Source: JAWLHU01 sp041690255
Lineage (GTDB): Bacteria; Bacillota; Sulfobacillia; Symbiobacteriales; Symbiobacteriaceae
NCBI GenBank assembly: GCA_041690255.1
Contig: JAWLHU010000008.1
Location: forward strand, 124,001 to 188,000
Reading direction: 5' to 3'
DNA: 64,000 nt
The position numbers and the translations under genes were made by a program. The notes under the pieces were generated by a model. It ran no database searches, was not told the origin of the DNA, and saw nothing but the letters and a program-made list of their open reading frames with translations. The stretch's first letter is position 1, and every line of letters starts with the position of its first letter. This document shows, piece after piece, positions 1 to 7,829 of this stretch.

Positions 1-1
1 G

Positions 2-391
2 GAGATGGCCATCGTGCCGTGGGATGAGGCCCAGAAAGAGGCCTTCCTGCAGATGCAGTTCACCGCCCAGCGCAACCACTACGTGGCGCACTACCCCTCC
101 GCTGTTCAGCAGATTGTCCTGGTCGAAGCTCAACCCGCTGGCCACCTCTGGTATGAGGAGCAGAAAGATCGGATCCATGTGCTGGACCTGACCGTCCTGC
201 CCACGCATCGCAATCAGGAGATCGAGAGTGCGCTTCTTCGCCGGCTGATGGCGCAGGCCGGCAGTGGGAAGGCGGTTACGATTTACGTGGAGAGTTTTCA
301 CCCGTCCCTGCAGGACCTTGAGTGGCTTGGTTTTGTCAAGGTGGAGGAGTCGGGTGTGCACTGGCTGCTCCAGTGGCGGGCAACAGAGTAG
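2..391 (+). CDS. GNAT-family N-acetyltransferase, 5' end cut by window
   Basis: The reading frame is open from the first base, and the visible 129 codons match the middle and C-terminal part of a GNAT acetyltransferase. The segment FLQMQFTAQRNHY near the start is normally found some 30 residues into such proteins, so the ATG at position 5 is probably internal and the true start lies outside the window. The stretch VLDLTVLPTHRNQEIESALL is the acetyl-CoA binding region, although the usual Q/R-x-x-G-x-G/A loop is degenerate (RNQEIES). The acyl acceptor cannot be told. A strong terminator follows the stop, so the gene ends its own transcription unit. Confidence 0.75.
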   Translation, partial: EMAIVPWDEAQKEAFLQMQFTAQRNHYVAHYPSAVQQIVLVEAQPAGHLWYEEQKDRIHVLDLTVLPTHRNQEIESALLRRLMAQAGSGKAVTIYVESFHPSLQDLEWLGFVKVEESGVHWLLQWRATE

Positions 392-400
392 CGACATGGG

Positions 401-440
401 GGTGCCTCGGAACAACCGTTCCGGGGCGCCTATCCTTTTT
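401..440 (+). terminator. Rho-independent terminator after the GNAT gene
   Basis: GGTGCCTCGGAAC and GTTCCGGGGCGCC pair into a 13-bp stem with two G-T wobbles around a 4-nt loop, followed by TATCCTTTTT. It separates the acetyltransferase from ftsK. Confidence 0.85.
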
Positions 441-491
441 GCCCCAGAAGAGCCCTCCATATGGTAGACTAGTGGCCGAGGAGGGTTCCGC

Positions 492-2753
492 TTGATTGAC
501 CGAGAGGTCCCTACCCGTCCCCATAGAGCTCACCGGCGACGGCAGAAGAACGCGGTTCAGAAGCGCCGCCGTAGGATTTTCGTGCTTCTGGTTGCCGCGA
601 TTCCCGCATGGTTCCTGCTCGGCTGGTTCGGGGTAACCGGACTCTGGCGAATGGGACTCTCGCTTGCCGTGGCTGGCCTGCTCCTGCTACTGGCCTACTC
701 CCGACCGGCCGCCCGACCCCGACGGAGGCGGGTTGTCTCGTCTTCAGGCCGGGACGCCGAACCGACCCCATCCCCTGCCCGCGTACTCTCCGAGGAGTAC
801 AACACCCTGACCCCCAGCCCGGCCCCCCGGGTGGTACCCATGAAGCCCCAGGAGCCCCGGCCGAGCCCGGCCGCAGCGAAGCAGCTCGCAGCTCCGGAGC
901 CGAAGCGGCAGATGCCGCCGCCCGTGCCCCCACCCCTCTTCGGGCGCCCGGGCCTCCGGCCCGTCCTGGCCGGCCACACGCCCACGCCGGCCGAGCCCAC
1001 GCCGGCCCAGCCCCCGCCGGTCGAGCCCACGCCGGCCCAGCCCCCGCCAGCCGAGCCCACGCCAGCCGAGCCCCCGCCAGCCGAGCCCACGCCGGCCGAG
1101 CCCACGCCGGCCGAGCCCCCGCCAGCCGAGCCCACGCCGGCCGAGCCCCCGCCAGCCGAGCCCACGCCGGCCGAGCCCCCGCCGGCCGAGCCCGTGCCGG
1201 CCGAGCCACGCCGGCCTGCGCCCCGCCCGGCCATCGGCCTGCCGGCCCCGGCCACCGGCTACGTCCTGCCGCCCCTGCACATGCTCCCCCCGCCCAAGGC
1301 CACGCGCGGCATCTCCGACGACGAGATCCTTGAGCGGGCCGCCCTGCTGGAGCACACCCTCAAGACCTTCGGCGTCGAGGCCAAGGTGATCGACTTCGCC
1401 TTCGGCCCCGCCGTGACCCGCTATGAGCTACAGCCCGGCCCGGGCGTGCGGGTCAACAAGTTCACCGCCCTCTCCGATGACCTCGCCCTGGCCCTGGCCG
1501 CGGAGGATATCCGCATTGAGGCGCCGATCCCCGGCAAATCCGCCGTCGGCATTGAGGTGCCCAACAAGGAGCGCCTGGCCGTGCCCCTCCGCGAGGTCCT
1601 GGAGTCCCCGGCCTTCCGCACCAACCCCTCCAAACTGGCTGTTGCCTTCGGTAAGGATAACGCAGGCAACCCCGTGGTGGGTGACCTGGCCCGCATGCCC
1701 CACCTGCTGATCGCCGGTTCGACCGGTTCCGGCAAGTCGGTCTGCATGAACACCATCATCTCCTCGCTGCTCTTCAAGGCCCAGCCGCACGAGGTCAAGA
1801 TGCTCATGATCGACCCGAAGATGGTCGAACTCTCGACCTATAACGGCATCCCCCACCTCATGGCGCCGGTCATCACCGATGTGAAGAAGGCCGCCGGCTT
1901 CCTGAAGGGCGCCGTGAAGGAGATGGAGGCCCGCTACGAGCTCTTCGCCGGCATGGGCGTCCGGAACATCCAGCACTACAACCAGGTGGTCGCATCCGAC
2001 CCAGGCCCCGACCCCGAGAACCCGCGTCGGCCGCTGCCGTTCATCGTCATCTTCATTGATGAGCTGGCCGACCTCATGATGGTCGCCCCGGCGGATGTCG
2101 AGGACTCCATCTGCCGGCTGGCGCAGATGGCCCGGGCTTGCGGCATGCACCTGGTGATCGCCACCCAGTCCCCCCGGGTCGACGTGATCACCGGCCTGAT
2201 CAAGGCGAATGTTCCCTCCCGCATTGCCTTCGCGGTTTCGTCCGGCATTGACTCCCGGGTAATCATGGACAGTGCGGGCGCTGAGCGGCTCCTGGGCCGG
2301 GGCGATATGCTCTACCACCCCAGCGGCAGCTCCAAGCCACTCCGGGCACAGGGCGCCTATATTGATGAAGCCTCCGTCGAGGAACTGGTCCGCTTCGTGA
2401 AGGCGCAGGGCAGGCCTGTCTTTACCGCCCAGGAGGTGGCGGTGGAGACCGGATCGAAGCGCCGGGGTGCCTCTGAGGAGCCAAGCCCATCTTCTGCGGC
2501 AGATGCTGCCTTCCCACAGGCCGTTCGGGTTGTGATTGAGCACGGCCAGGCCTCGGTTTCGATCATCCAGCGCCGCCTCCGGTGCAACTACGCGAAGGCG
2601 ACCCGCCTGATCGACATGATGGAGGAGCGCGGCTTCATTGGCCCCCACCAGGGCTCCCGCCCACGCGATGTGCTCATCTCCCTGGCCCAGTGGCAGGCGG
2701 AGTTCGGCGAAATGGAGACAACCGAGTCTACGGATGAACCCCCGCTCGATTGA
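492..2753 (+). CDS. ftsK: FtsK/SpoIIIE-type DNA translocase
   Basis: This is a membrane-anchored DNA pump of the FtsK/SpoIIIE family, which moves chromosomal DNA through the division or sporulation septum. The 753-residue protein starts at TTG 492 with GAGGAGG upstream. Two membrane segments lie at about residues 30-47 and 50-66; most relatives have four. A tandem Pro-rich linker follows (about 160-242, repeating AEPTPAEPPP). The motor has Walker A GSTGSGKS near 408 and Walker B FIVIFIDELADL near 517. A winged-helix gamma domain for KOPS/SRS-type sites fills about 672-735. The upstream TATGGTAGACT could be an extended -10. Whether it acts in vegetative division or in sporulation cannot be decided from sequence. 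Confidence 0.95.
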   Translation: MIDREVPTRPHRAHRRRQKNAVQKRRRRIFVLLVAAIPAWFLLGWFGVTGLWRMGLSLAVAGLLLLLAYSRPAARPRRRRVVSSSGRDAEPTPSPARVLSEEYNTLTPSPAPRVVPMKPQEPRPSPAAAKQLAAPEPKRQMPPPVPPPLFGRPGLRPVLAGHTPTPAEPTPAQPPPVEPTPAQPPPAEPTPAEPPPAEPTPAEPTPAEPPPAEPTPAEPPPAEPTPAEPPPAEPVPAEPRRPAPRPAIGLPAPATGYVLPPLHMLPPPKATRGISDDEILERAALLEHTLKTFGVEAKVIDFAFGPAVTRYELQPGPGVRVNKFTALSDDLALALAAEDIRIEAPIPGKSAVGIEVPNKERLAVPLREVLESPAFRTNPSKLAVAFGKDNAGNPVVGDLARMPHLLIAGSTGSGKSVCMNTIISSLLFKAQPHEVKMLMIDPKMVELSTYNGIPHLMAPVITDVKKAAGFLKGAVKEMEARYELFAGMGVRNIQHYNQVVASDPGPDPENPRRPLPFIVIFIDELADLMMVAPADVEDSICRLAQMARACGMHLVIATQSPRVDVITGLIKANVPSRIAFAVSSGIDSRVIMDSAGAERLLGRGDMLYHPSGSSKPLRAQGAYIDEASVEELVRFVKAQGRPVFTAQEVAVETGSKRRGASEEPSPSSAADAAFPQAVRVVIEHGQASVSIIQRRLRCNYAKATRLIDMMEERGFIGPHQGSRPRDVLISLAQWQAEFGEMETTESTDEPPLD

Positions 2754-2770
2754 GTGGGGGTCTTCTTTTC
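2738..2770 (+). terminator. Terminator overlapping the ftsK stop codon
   Basis: ACCCCCGCTC-GATT-GAGTGGGGGT forms a 10-bp stem that includes the last codons and the TGA stop, followed by CTTCTTTTC. Confidence 0.85.
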
Positions 2771-2796
2771 AACCGATCTACATCTTGCGACGTGAA

Positions 2797-2831
2797 GGGC
2801 CCGAGGTCACCATGAACGGTGGCCTCGGGCC
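2797..2831 (-). terminator. Hairpin downstream of hcp
   Basis: GGCCCGAGGTCACC pairs with GGTGGCCTCGGGCC (14 bp with one wobble) just past the hcp stop. There is no long T-run on the minus strand, so termination efficiency is uncertain. Confidence 0.55.
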
Positions 2832-2839
2832 TACTCGAT

Positions 2840-4129
2840 TTAGCCAAGTATCTCCTTCAGGTCAGCCTCGGGGGTCGAGGTGAGCCGCAGGTCAAACTGG
2901 GACTGGAGTACCTGGAAGACGTCGGGCGTGATCCAGGCCGGCGGGCGTGGCCCCAGGTAGATGCCCTTCATGCCCAGGGAGAAGAGGCCCATGAGGATCG
3001 CTACCGCCTTCTGCTCCATCCAGGAGAGGATGAGGGTGAGGGGCAGGTCGTTCAGCCCGCAGCCCAGCGCTTCGGAGAGCGCCCCGGCAATGTTGATCGC
3101 CGCGATCGCATCGTTGCACTGGCCCAGGTCGATCAAGCGGGGGATTCCATCGATCGTACCCAGGTCGAGGTCGTTGAACTGGAACTTGCCGCAGGCCAGG
3201 GTGAGGAAGACGGTGTCGGCCGGTGCCTGCTGCACCAGGTCACGGTAGTAGTCACGCCCCTTGGTGGGGGAGTCACAGCCGCCGACGAGGAAAAAGTGGC
3301 GAATCTTTCCGGCCTTCACGGCGTCCAGGATCTGGCCGGCCATGGGGAGGATGTTCGTGTCGGCATAGCCGGTGGTCAGGGTGTGAGCACCGGGCTTCTC
3401 GGCCAGAGGTGGCAGGCTGAGCGCCTTCGCAATCGCATCGCTGAAGTCCCAGTTCTCCACGTGCGGTACGCCGGGGAGCCGGTCGGCACCCACGGTCCAC
3501 ATGCGGTCAGCCCAGCCGCGGGGAGTCACCACGCAGTTTGAGGTGCCAATGATCACACCGGTGAACTCGGCAAAGAACTTGTACTGATCGCACCAGGCGA
3601 CGCCCAGGTTGCCAACCAGGTGCGGGAAGGCCTTCAGCATTGGGTACCCGTGCGCGGGCAGCATCTCCGAGTGTGTGTAAATGTTGATCCCCTTGCCCTC
3701 GGTCTGCTTCAGCAGCTCGTAGAGCGCCTTCATGTTGTGGCCGGTGACCAGAATAGCCGGCCCGGCAAAGGTGCCCGTCGGGACCTGAACGGGGACCATT
3801 TCGCCGTAATTTTCGACGTGGGCCTTCTTCAGCATGGCCATGGCGCGGATCGTCATTTGACCGGCCTTCATGTTGAGGGCGAGGAAGTGGTTCATGTCAA
3901 AGCTGACGTTCGTCAGGGTGGAGTAGAGCGCCTCGGCAAAGAACGCATCTACCTCGGGGTCGTTATAGCCGAACTCCCGGGCGTGATAGGCGTAGGCGGC
4001 AGTGCCCTTCAGGGCATAGATCAGGTTCTCCTGGAGGCTCTGGAGGTTCGGGTCCTTGCCGCAGATTCCGACCTCGGTGCATCCGGTGCCGCGGGCGGTC
4101 ATTTCACACTGGTTGCAGAACATCGACAT
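2840..4129 (-). CDS. hcp: Hybrid-cluster protein (hydroxylamine reductase / NO-stress protein)
   Basis: Hcp is a cytoplasmic Fe-S protein with a hybrid 4Fe-2S-2O cluster. It reduces hydroxylamine in vitro and in other bacteria is tied to nitric oxide metabolism and S-nitrosylation. The 429-residue product has the N-terminal cubane cysteines C5, C8, C17 and C23 (FCNQCEMT...GICGKD). Hybrid-cluster ligands appear in TGHN, GTSNCVV, VGGCDSP and LACGKF. At 429 residues it is shorter than the roughly 550-residue proteins of enterobacteria and clostridia, matching the compact class with a helical-domain deletion. AAAGGGG precedes ATG 4129. A palindromic FNR-type site lies 66-81 bp upstream. No hcr reductase gene is adjacent, so the electron donor is unknown. 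Confidence 0.95.
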   Translation of the reverse strand: MSMFCNQCEMTARGTGCTEVGICGKDPNLQSLQENLIYALKGTAAYAYHAREFGYNDPEVDAFFAEALYSTLTNVSFDMNHFLALNMKAGQMTIRAMAMLKKAHVENYGEMVPVQVPTGTFAGPAILVTGHNMKALYELLKQTEGKGINIYTHSEMLPAHGYPMLKAFPHLVGNLGVAWCDQYKFFAEFTGVIIGTSNCVVTPRGWADRMWTVGADRLPGVPHVENWDFSDAIAKALSLPPLAEKPGAHTLTTGYADTNILPMAGQILDAVKAGKIRHFFLVGGCDSPTKGRDYYRDLVQQAPADTVFLTLACGKFQFNDLDLGTIDGIPRLIDLGQCNDAIAAINIAGALSEALGCGLNDLPLTLILSWMEQKAVAILMGLFSLGMKGIYLGPRPPAWITPDVFQVLQSQFDLRLTSTPEADLKEILG

Positions 4130-4166
4130 GGTGATCCGGCCCCTTTACGGTTGGTCTATGCTCTCT

Positions 4167-4210
4167 GTTTTAGCGGAAAGGGGCATGCAGGGGATGTGAT
4201 ATTCTTCACA
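4167..4210 (-). promoter_or_regulatory. FNR/CRP-type operator with promoter for hcp
   Basis: TGTGA-TATTCT-TCACA at 4195-4210 is a perfect inverted repeat of the CRP/FNR half-site used by Bacillus-type Fnr. On the minus strand TAAAAC (4172-4167) can serve as -10. This puts a start near 4160 and the palindrome centre at about -42, the geometry of a class II activator site. Anaerobic or NO-responsive activation of hcp is inferred. Confidence 0.7.
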
Positions 4211-4387
4211 ATCCAGATGGAAGCCGCCTTATGGGCACCCATAACCAGCACCGTTCTCCCTCTGGATCTGGACACGAAAGACCTGTTTTGGTCTAAACCA
4301 GCGCTGTCGTGTCAAGGTCTTCACATTTCCTTCACACATTCCCCTGAGAATCGGGGTAACCAAGTGATGAAACGGTGGTGAAGCTGC

Positions 4388-4900
4388 ATGGCGAAGAAGC
4401 AACAGCGCTCCCGATCGAACTCATCGCTCTGGACGCTGGTCATTGTGGCCGCTGTCGCCGTCTCGCTGGCGTTCGGGGTCTTCCTTGTGAACCGCCCGTC
4501 GCCGGCCGGAAAGACAGCAGCGTCGGAGCATGCGAATATGCCCGATCACGTTCCCCCCGAACCCCAGTGGATGAAGAACGCCCTGCAGCCCGTACGGCAG
4601 GCATATATCTACGCGGCCTGGAACCCGGAACCGCTCCAGTACATCCCCTGCTACTGTGGATGCGGCAATATCCACGGGTCCAACGCCGCCTGCTACTTCA
4701 AGCGGGACGAGGAGGGCAATGTGCTCGCCTACGATGAGCACGCCTATGGCTGACAGATCTGCATTGACATCACGCGTGACGTGATGACCGGGCTGGACAA
4801 GGGCAAGAGCCTCAACCAGCTGCGCCAGGAGATCGACAAGAAATACCAGGCACAAGGGCTGAAGCCAACGCCGACGCCTATGCCGCCGCCCAACCTCTAG
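4388..4900 (+). CDS. PCYCGC-motif membrane-anchored selenoprotein (UGA read as Sec)
   Basis: The first 121 codons give a protein with a membrane anchor (about 14-34) and PCYCGC at 87-92. A TGA follows at 4751, then the same frame stays open for 48 more codons to TAG 4898. The continuation (QICIDITRDVM..., then GKSLNQLRQEIDKKY) is the expected C-terminal half of the PCYCGC family, where relatives carry H-x-x-x-C-G-x-C-L. The TGA thus stands at the first cysteine of a CxxC pair, giving U122-Q-I-C125. A hairpin suited to be a bacterial SECIS follows directly. C88, C90, C92 and C102 may form a metal or redox site on the outer face. AAGC precedes ATG 4388 only weakly. Function of the family is unknown; stopping at the TGA would remove the conserved C-terminal part. 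Confidence 0.85.
4751..4786 (+). promoter_or_regulatory. UGA codon with SECIS-like hairpin
   Basis: After the TGA at 4751-4753, CATCAC (4768-4773) and GTGATG (4781-4786) pair around the 7-nt loop GCGTGAC. The loop begins 20 nt past the UGA and its first base is G, as required in bacterial SECIS models for SelB binding. Confidence 0.7.
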
Positions 4901-4908
4901 CGAAAGGA

Positions 4909-4940
4909 CCCGCCGTCTGACCTCTGACGGCGGGTTTTGC
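4909..4940 (+). terminator. Terminator after the PCYCGC selenoprotein
   Basis: CCCGCCGTC and GACGGCGGG form a 9-bp stem followed by TTTTGCTTC. It lies after the TAG at 4898, not after the TGA at 4751, which agrees with translation continuing through the TGA. Confidence 0.85.
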
Positions 4941-4978
4941 TTCACGGACTCAGAATGTATACTAAGGATATGAAAATC

Positions 4979-7000
4979 ATGCGATTACTTCTCGCGGCCG
5001 TGACCGCCCTGGGGTTTTGGGCCGCCACCCTGCTTGCCCGCGACTGGTACCTGCCGAAGTCGCTATCTGTCGCAATCCTGACGGGAGCCACCGCCTGGAG
5101 TGTGCTGGTGATCGTTCGCCGCGCTCCTGGTCGCCCCGGGGGTCTTCTCGCGGCGTTCTGTCTCGCACTGAACCTGTTCATGGTAGGGCATCTTGCAGGC
5201 GGCCTGCCTCCGGGCAACCTCTGGGCGTGGCTGAGTTGGACTGGTGGCGTGGTTGCTGCCCCGCTGCTCCTGGACCTGGTCAGCCGGTTCCCGCTGGAGT
5301 GGCCGGACCTGCGCCGGTGGATCCCGGTGGTGTATGCCCTGGTAGCCGTGGTGGCTCTGGCAGAGGTGGTGGGTTGGTCGGGGCTGGCGATCACGCCCGG
5401 CCTGGAGTTTGTGGCGACCGCCTACCTGCTCGCCCTGCTGCCGCTCCGGCGGGCGGCGCGCATGGCCGAGAACCGGCTCGTGCAACGTCAGGCTTCTCTT
5501 ATGATGCTCGGTATTCTCCTGGCTGCGGTGCCCTTCATCGCCTTCCTGCCAGGGCTTCTGCCCCCGGGCGTGGGCCAGTTCATGTCGCTCGCCGTGGTCT
5601 TCCTGGCGGTTCTCCCGGTGGGTACGGCGGTGGCCATGGCCCGCCCGAACCTGTACGACCCCTCCGCGCTGGTGCGCAACGCGATCGTCTGGACCGGGGT
5701 CTTGGCGACGGCGCTGCTGGCCTACCTGGCCCTGGTTCATCCACTGGCCTGGCTGAGCGGTCTGCTGCGCGTGGTCCAGGCACGGGAGGCTGGGGTGTTC
5801 GTCGCTGCGTTCACCGTGGCTCTCCTGATCCGGCCCCTGCAACTTGGGGCGGAGAGCCTCGTGGACCGGCTCCTCTTCCCGGAGCGGCTGGGCTTCAGGG
5901 CCTTCCTGGAGGAGATCAGTCAGGCGTTGGCGACCACGATTCGTCCGGATGACCTGGAGCATCTCGCAGCAGTGACGATCCCGAACCGCCTGAAGGCGGC
6001 CGGCGGCCTGTTGCTGGCAGTGGACGCGGCGGGCCAGAACCTGGCGCCGCTGGCGGCGAGCGCCCCGCTGGTTCCGCCGGGGCATCCGCTGCGCTCCCTG
6101 GCAGAGCAGACCCACGGGCCCGCGGCATTTCGCGGCAGGGCTGTCGCCGAATACCTCGGCATTCAGGTCCCGGCGCTCCTTCTGCCCCTGCGGGTTGGCG
6201 ACCGGCTCGCTGGCCTCTACTTCCTGGGCACCCGGCAGGAGGGCGACATGTATGCCGATGATGAGGTGCGCCAACTAACCGTGCTGAGTCATCATCTGGC
6301 GGTGGCCGTTGAGAATGTGCGGGGGTACCGCCAGGTCGAGGCCCTGAGCCGGCGGGCATTGGCAGAGGTGGAGGAGCGCAACCATATCGCCCGTGAGATT
6401 CACGATACCCTGGCGCAGGGGCTGACCGGCATCGCTTTGCAGTTCGAGATCGCTCAGATGTTCCGTGAGTCGCGGCCTGAGAAGGCGGAGCAGGCCATTG
6501 CGCGTGGGCTGGAGCTGGCCCGAGCCAACCTGGCCTACGCCAGGCGCTCGGTGTTGGAGCTGCGAGCCTCGGCGCTGGGGGCCGACTCCCTGCCGGAGGC
6601 CCTGGCCCGGGCGGTAGCCCACACGGCCCGTGACGCGGGGGCAGAGGATCGATTCCGCCTGGAGGGTGCCTACACCGCTCTCCCGGCTCGGGTGGAGACC
6701 GCACTCTACCGGATCACCCAGGAGGCGCTGCACAACGCCCTGAAGTACGCCGAGCCGGCCCGGCTGGAGGTCGTGCTGGCGATCGCCCGGGATCGGGTAC
6801 GGCTCACCGTTACCGACGACGGCAAGGGCTTTGACCCGGCTACCCTCCCGGCTACCGGGAACGCCGAGGGCGGCTTCGGTCTGACCGGCATGGGCGAGCG
6901 GGCCCGCCTGCTTGGGGGTAGCCTTCATGTGGAGAGCAACCCGGGCCTTGGTACACGGATCGAGGTGGAGGTTCCGCTGCGGGAGGAGGATGAGGTGTGA
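4979..7000 (+). CDS. NarL-family sensor histidine kinase with GAF domain
   Basis: This multi-spanning membrane kinase pairs with the following response regulator. Roughly eight hydrophobic segments occupy the first 270 residues, a GAF-like domain spans about 300-440, and a HisKA_3 dimerisation domain has H475 in REIHDTLAQGLTG. The C-terminal HATPase carries DDGKGFD and GLTGMGERA. ATG 4979 has AAGGAT 9 nt upstream; ATG 4955 and 4970 or TTG 4937 are in-frame alternatives, but TATACT at 4958-4963 looks like a -10 and would leave those too short a leader. The stop overlaps the regulator's GTG by 4 nt, so the two are co-translated. The signal is unknown. Confidence 0.9.
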   Translation: MRLLLAAVTALGFWAATLLARDWYLPKSLSVAILTGATAWSVLVIVRRAPGRPGGLLAAFCLALNLFMVGHLAGGLPPGNLWAWLSWTGGVVAAPLLLDLVSRFPLEWPDLRRWIPVVYALVAVVALAEVVGWSGLAITPGLEFVATAYLLALLPLRRAARMAENRLVQRQASLMMLGILLAAVPFIAFLPGLLPPGVGQFMSLAVVFLAVLPVGTAVAMARPNLYDPSALVRNAIVWTGVLATALLAYLALVHPLAWLSGLLRVVQAREAGVFVAAFTVALLIRPLQLGAESLVDRLLFPERLGFRAFLEEISQALATTIRPDDLEHLAAVTIPNRLKAAGGLLLAVDAAGQNLAPLAASAPLVPPGHPLRSLAEQTHGPAAFRGRAVAEYLGIQVPALLLPLRVGDRLAGLYFLGTRQEGDMYADDEVRQLTVLSHHLAVAVENVRGYRQVEALSRRALAEVEERNHIAREIHDTLAQGLTGIALQFEIAQMFRESRPEKAEQAIARGLELARANLAYARRSVLELRASALGADSLPEALARAVAHTARDAGAEDRFRLEGAYTALPARVETALYRITQEALHNALKYAEPARLEVVLAIARDRVRLTVTDDGKGFDPATLPATGNAEGGFGLTGMGERARLLGGSLHVESNPGLGTRIEVEVPLREEDEV

Positions 7001-7617
7001 TTCGCATCTTGGTGGTAGATGATCATCCTATTGTGCGAGATGGGCTCATGACGATCATTGAGGCGCAGGAAGAGATGGAGGTCGTGGGGGAGGCGGGCAC
7101 CGGCCCCGACGCGGTGGCCATGGCCCTGGAGGCCAGGCCCGACGTGGTGCTGATGGACCTGCAACTCCCCGGCTTCTCCGGGGCGGAGGCGACCCGGCGG
7201 ATCAAGGCGGCCCTCCCCGAGACCAAGGTGCTCGTCCTGACCGCCTACGATTCCGATGAGGGGATTATCGAGGCGGTGCGGGCCGGCGCCAGCGGTTACC
7301 TGCTAAAGGGCGCTCCCCGGGCCGAGGTGCTCCAGGGCCTACGTCTCGTCGCAGGCGGCGGCAGCCTGCTCCAGCCCGCCCTGGTTGCCCGCCTGCTGGA
7401 GCGGCCGAAAGAACCGGCGGTGGAGCCGCTGACCGACCGGGAGCTGGAGGCGCTGCACCTCCTAGCCCGGGGCCTGCGCAACAAGGAGATCGCTGACGCC
7501 ATGCACGTGGCCGAGCGCACGGCGAAGTTCTACCTGAGTGCTATCTTTCAGAAGCTGGGCGTGGAGGGGCGGGCCGAAGCGGTGGCCGCCGCCTTCAAGC
7601 TCGGCCTCATCAAATGA
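6997..7617 (+). CDS. NarL/LuxR-family response regulator
   Basis: The 206-residue protein has a receiver domain (about 1-120; DD at 8-9, phospho-acceptor D54 in LMDLQLPG, K near 105) and a LuxR-type helix-turn-helix (about 143-206; LTDRELEALHLLARGLRNKE). It starts at GTG 6997, inside the kinase stop (GTGA), with GGAGGA upstream. It is the output partner of the preceding sensor. Its targets are unknown; the copper operon 200 bp downstream has its own operator and a terminator lies between them. Confidence 0.95.
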   Translation: MIRILVVDDHPIVRDGLMTIIEAQEEMEVVGEAGTGPDAVAMALEARPDVVLMDLQLPGFSGAEATRRIKAALPETKVLVLTAYDSDEGIIEAVRAGASGYLLKGAPRAEVLQGLRLVAGGGSLLQPALVARLLERPKEPAVEPLTDRELEALHLLARGLRNKEIADAMHVAERTAKFYLSAIFQKLGVEGRAEAVAAAFKLGLIK

Positions 7618-7662
7618 GAGAGACCGTGCCCCTCCATATGAGAGGTCGCACGGTCTCTTCCT
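7618..7662 (+). terminator. Terminator after the NarL-type pair
   Basis: AGAGACCGTGC and GCACGGTCTCT form an 11-bp stem with an 18-nt loop, followed by TCC. The tail is weak in T, but position and stem strength support termination. Confidence 0.65.
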
Positions 7663-7750
7663 ATCCTGAGGAGAACAGGCTTGCCCTTTCGGGCAATGGC
7701 GGATTGCCCGGTTGCCCGCGATTCCTTGCCCAGTCGCCCGATGATTTAGG

Positions 7751-7773
7751 GTACCCCCGCAGGGTACTATAAA
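7751..7773 (+). promoter_or_regulatory. CsoR-like operator and -10 of the copper operon
   Basis: GTACCC-CCGCA-GGGTAC at 7751-7767 is a perfect inverted repeat of the TACCC/GGGTA type bound by the copper repressor CsoR in Firmicutes and actinobacteria. TACTAT at 7765-7770 overlaps the right arm and can serve as -10. Copper-induced derepression of copA is inferred; no csoR gene is in the window. Confidence 0.6.
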
Positions 7774-7829
7774 GTCACAGCAAACGACTGAACCGGCTGG
7801 GATCCAGCCGATGCAAGGAGGAGAACCCC

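Noticed and set aside
511..1355. Ala/Gly-rich frames opposite the ftsK linker
   Set aside because: They mirror the Pro-Ala-Glu repeat of ftsK on other frames and have no independent start or family match.
2840..4129. Long open frames on the opposite strand of hcp, uvrA, copA, norB and the secreted-protein genes (some over 800 codons)
   Set aside because: They lack ribosome sites, have low-complexity Arg/Gly/His-rich translations, and lie wholly opposite genes with clear family matches; they are by-products of high G+C codon bias.
4388..4753. The PCYCGC gene as a complete 121-residue protein ending at TGA 4751
   Set aside because: The same frame continues into the family's conserved C-terminal part, and the terminator is placed after the later TAG. 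A simple nonsense mutation would not be accompanied by a well-placed G-loop hairpin.
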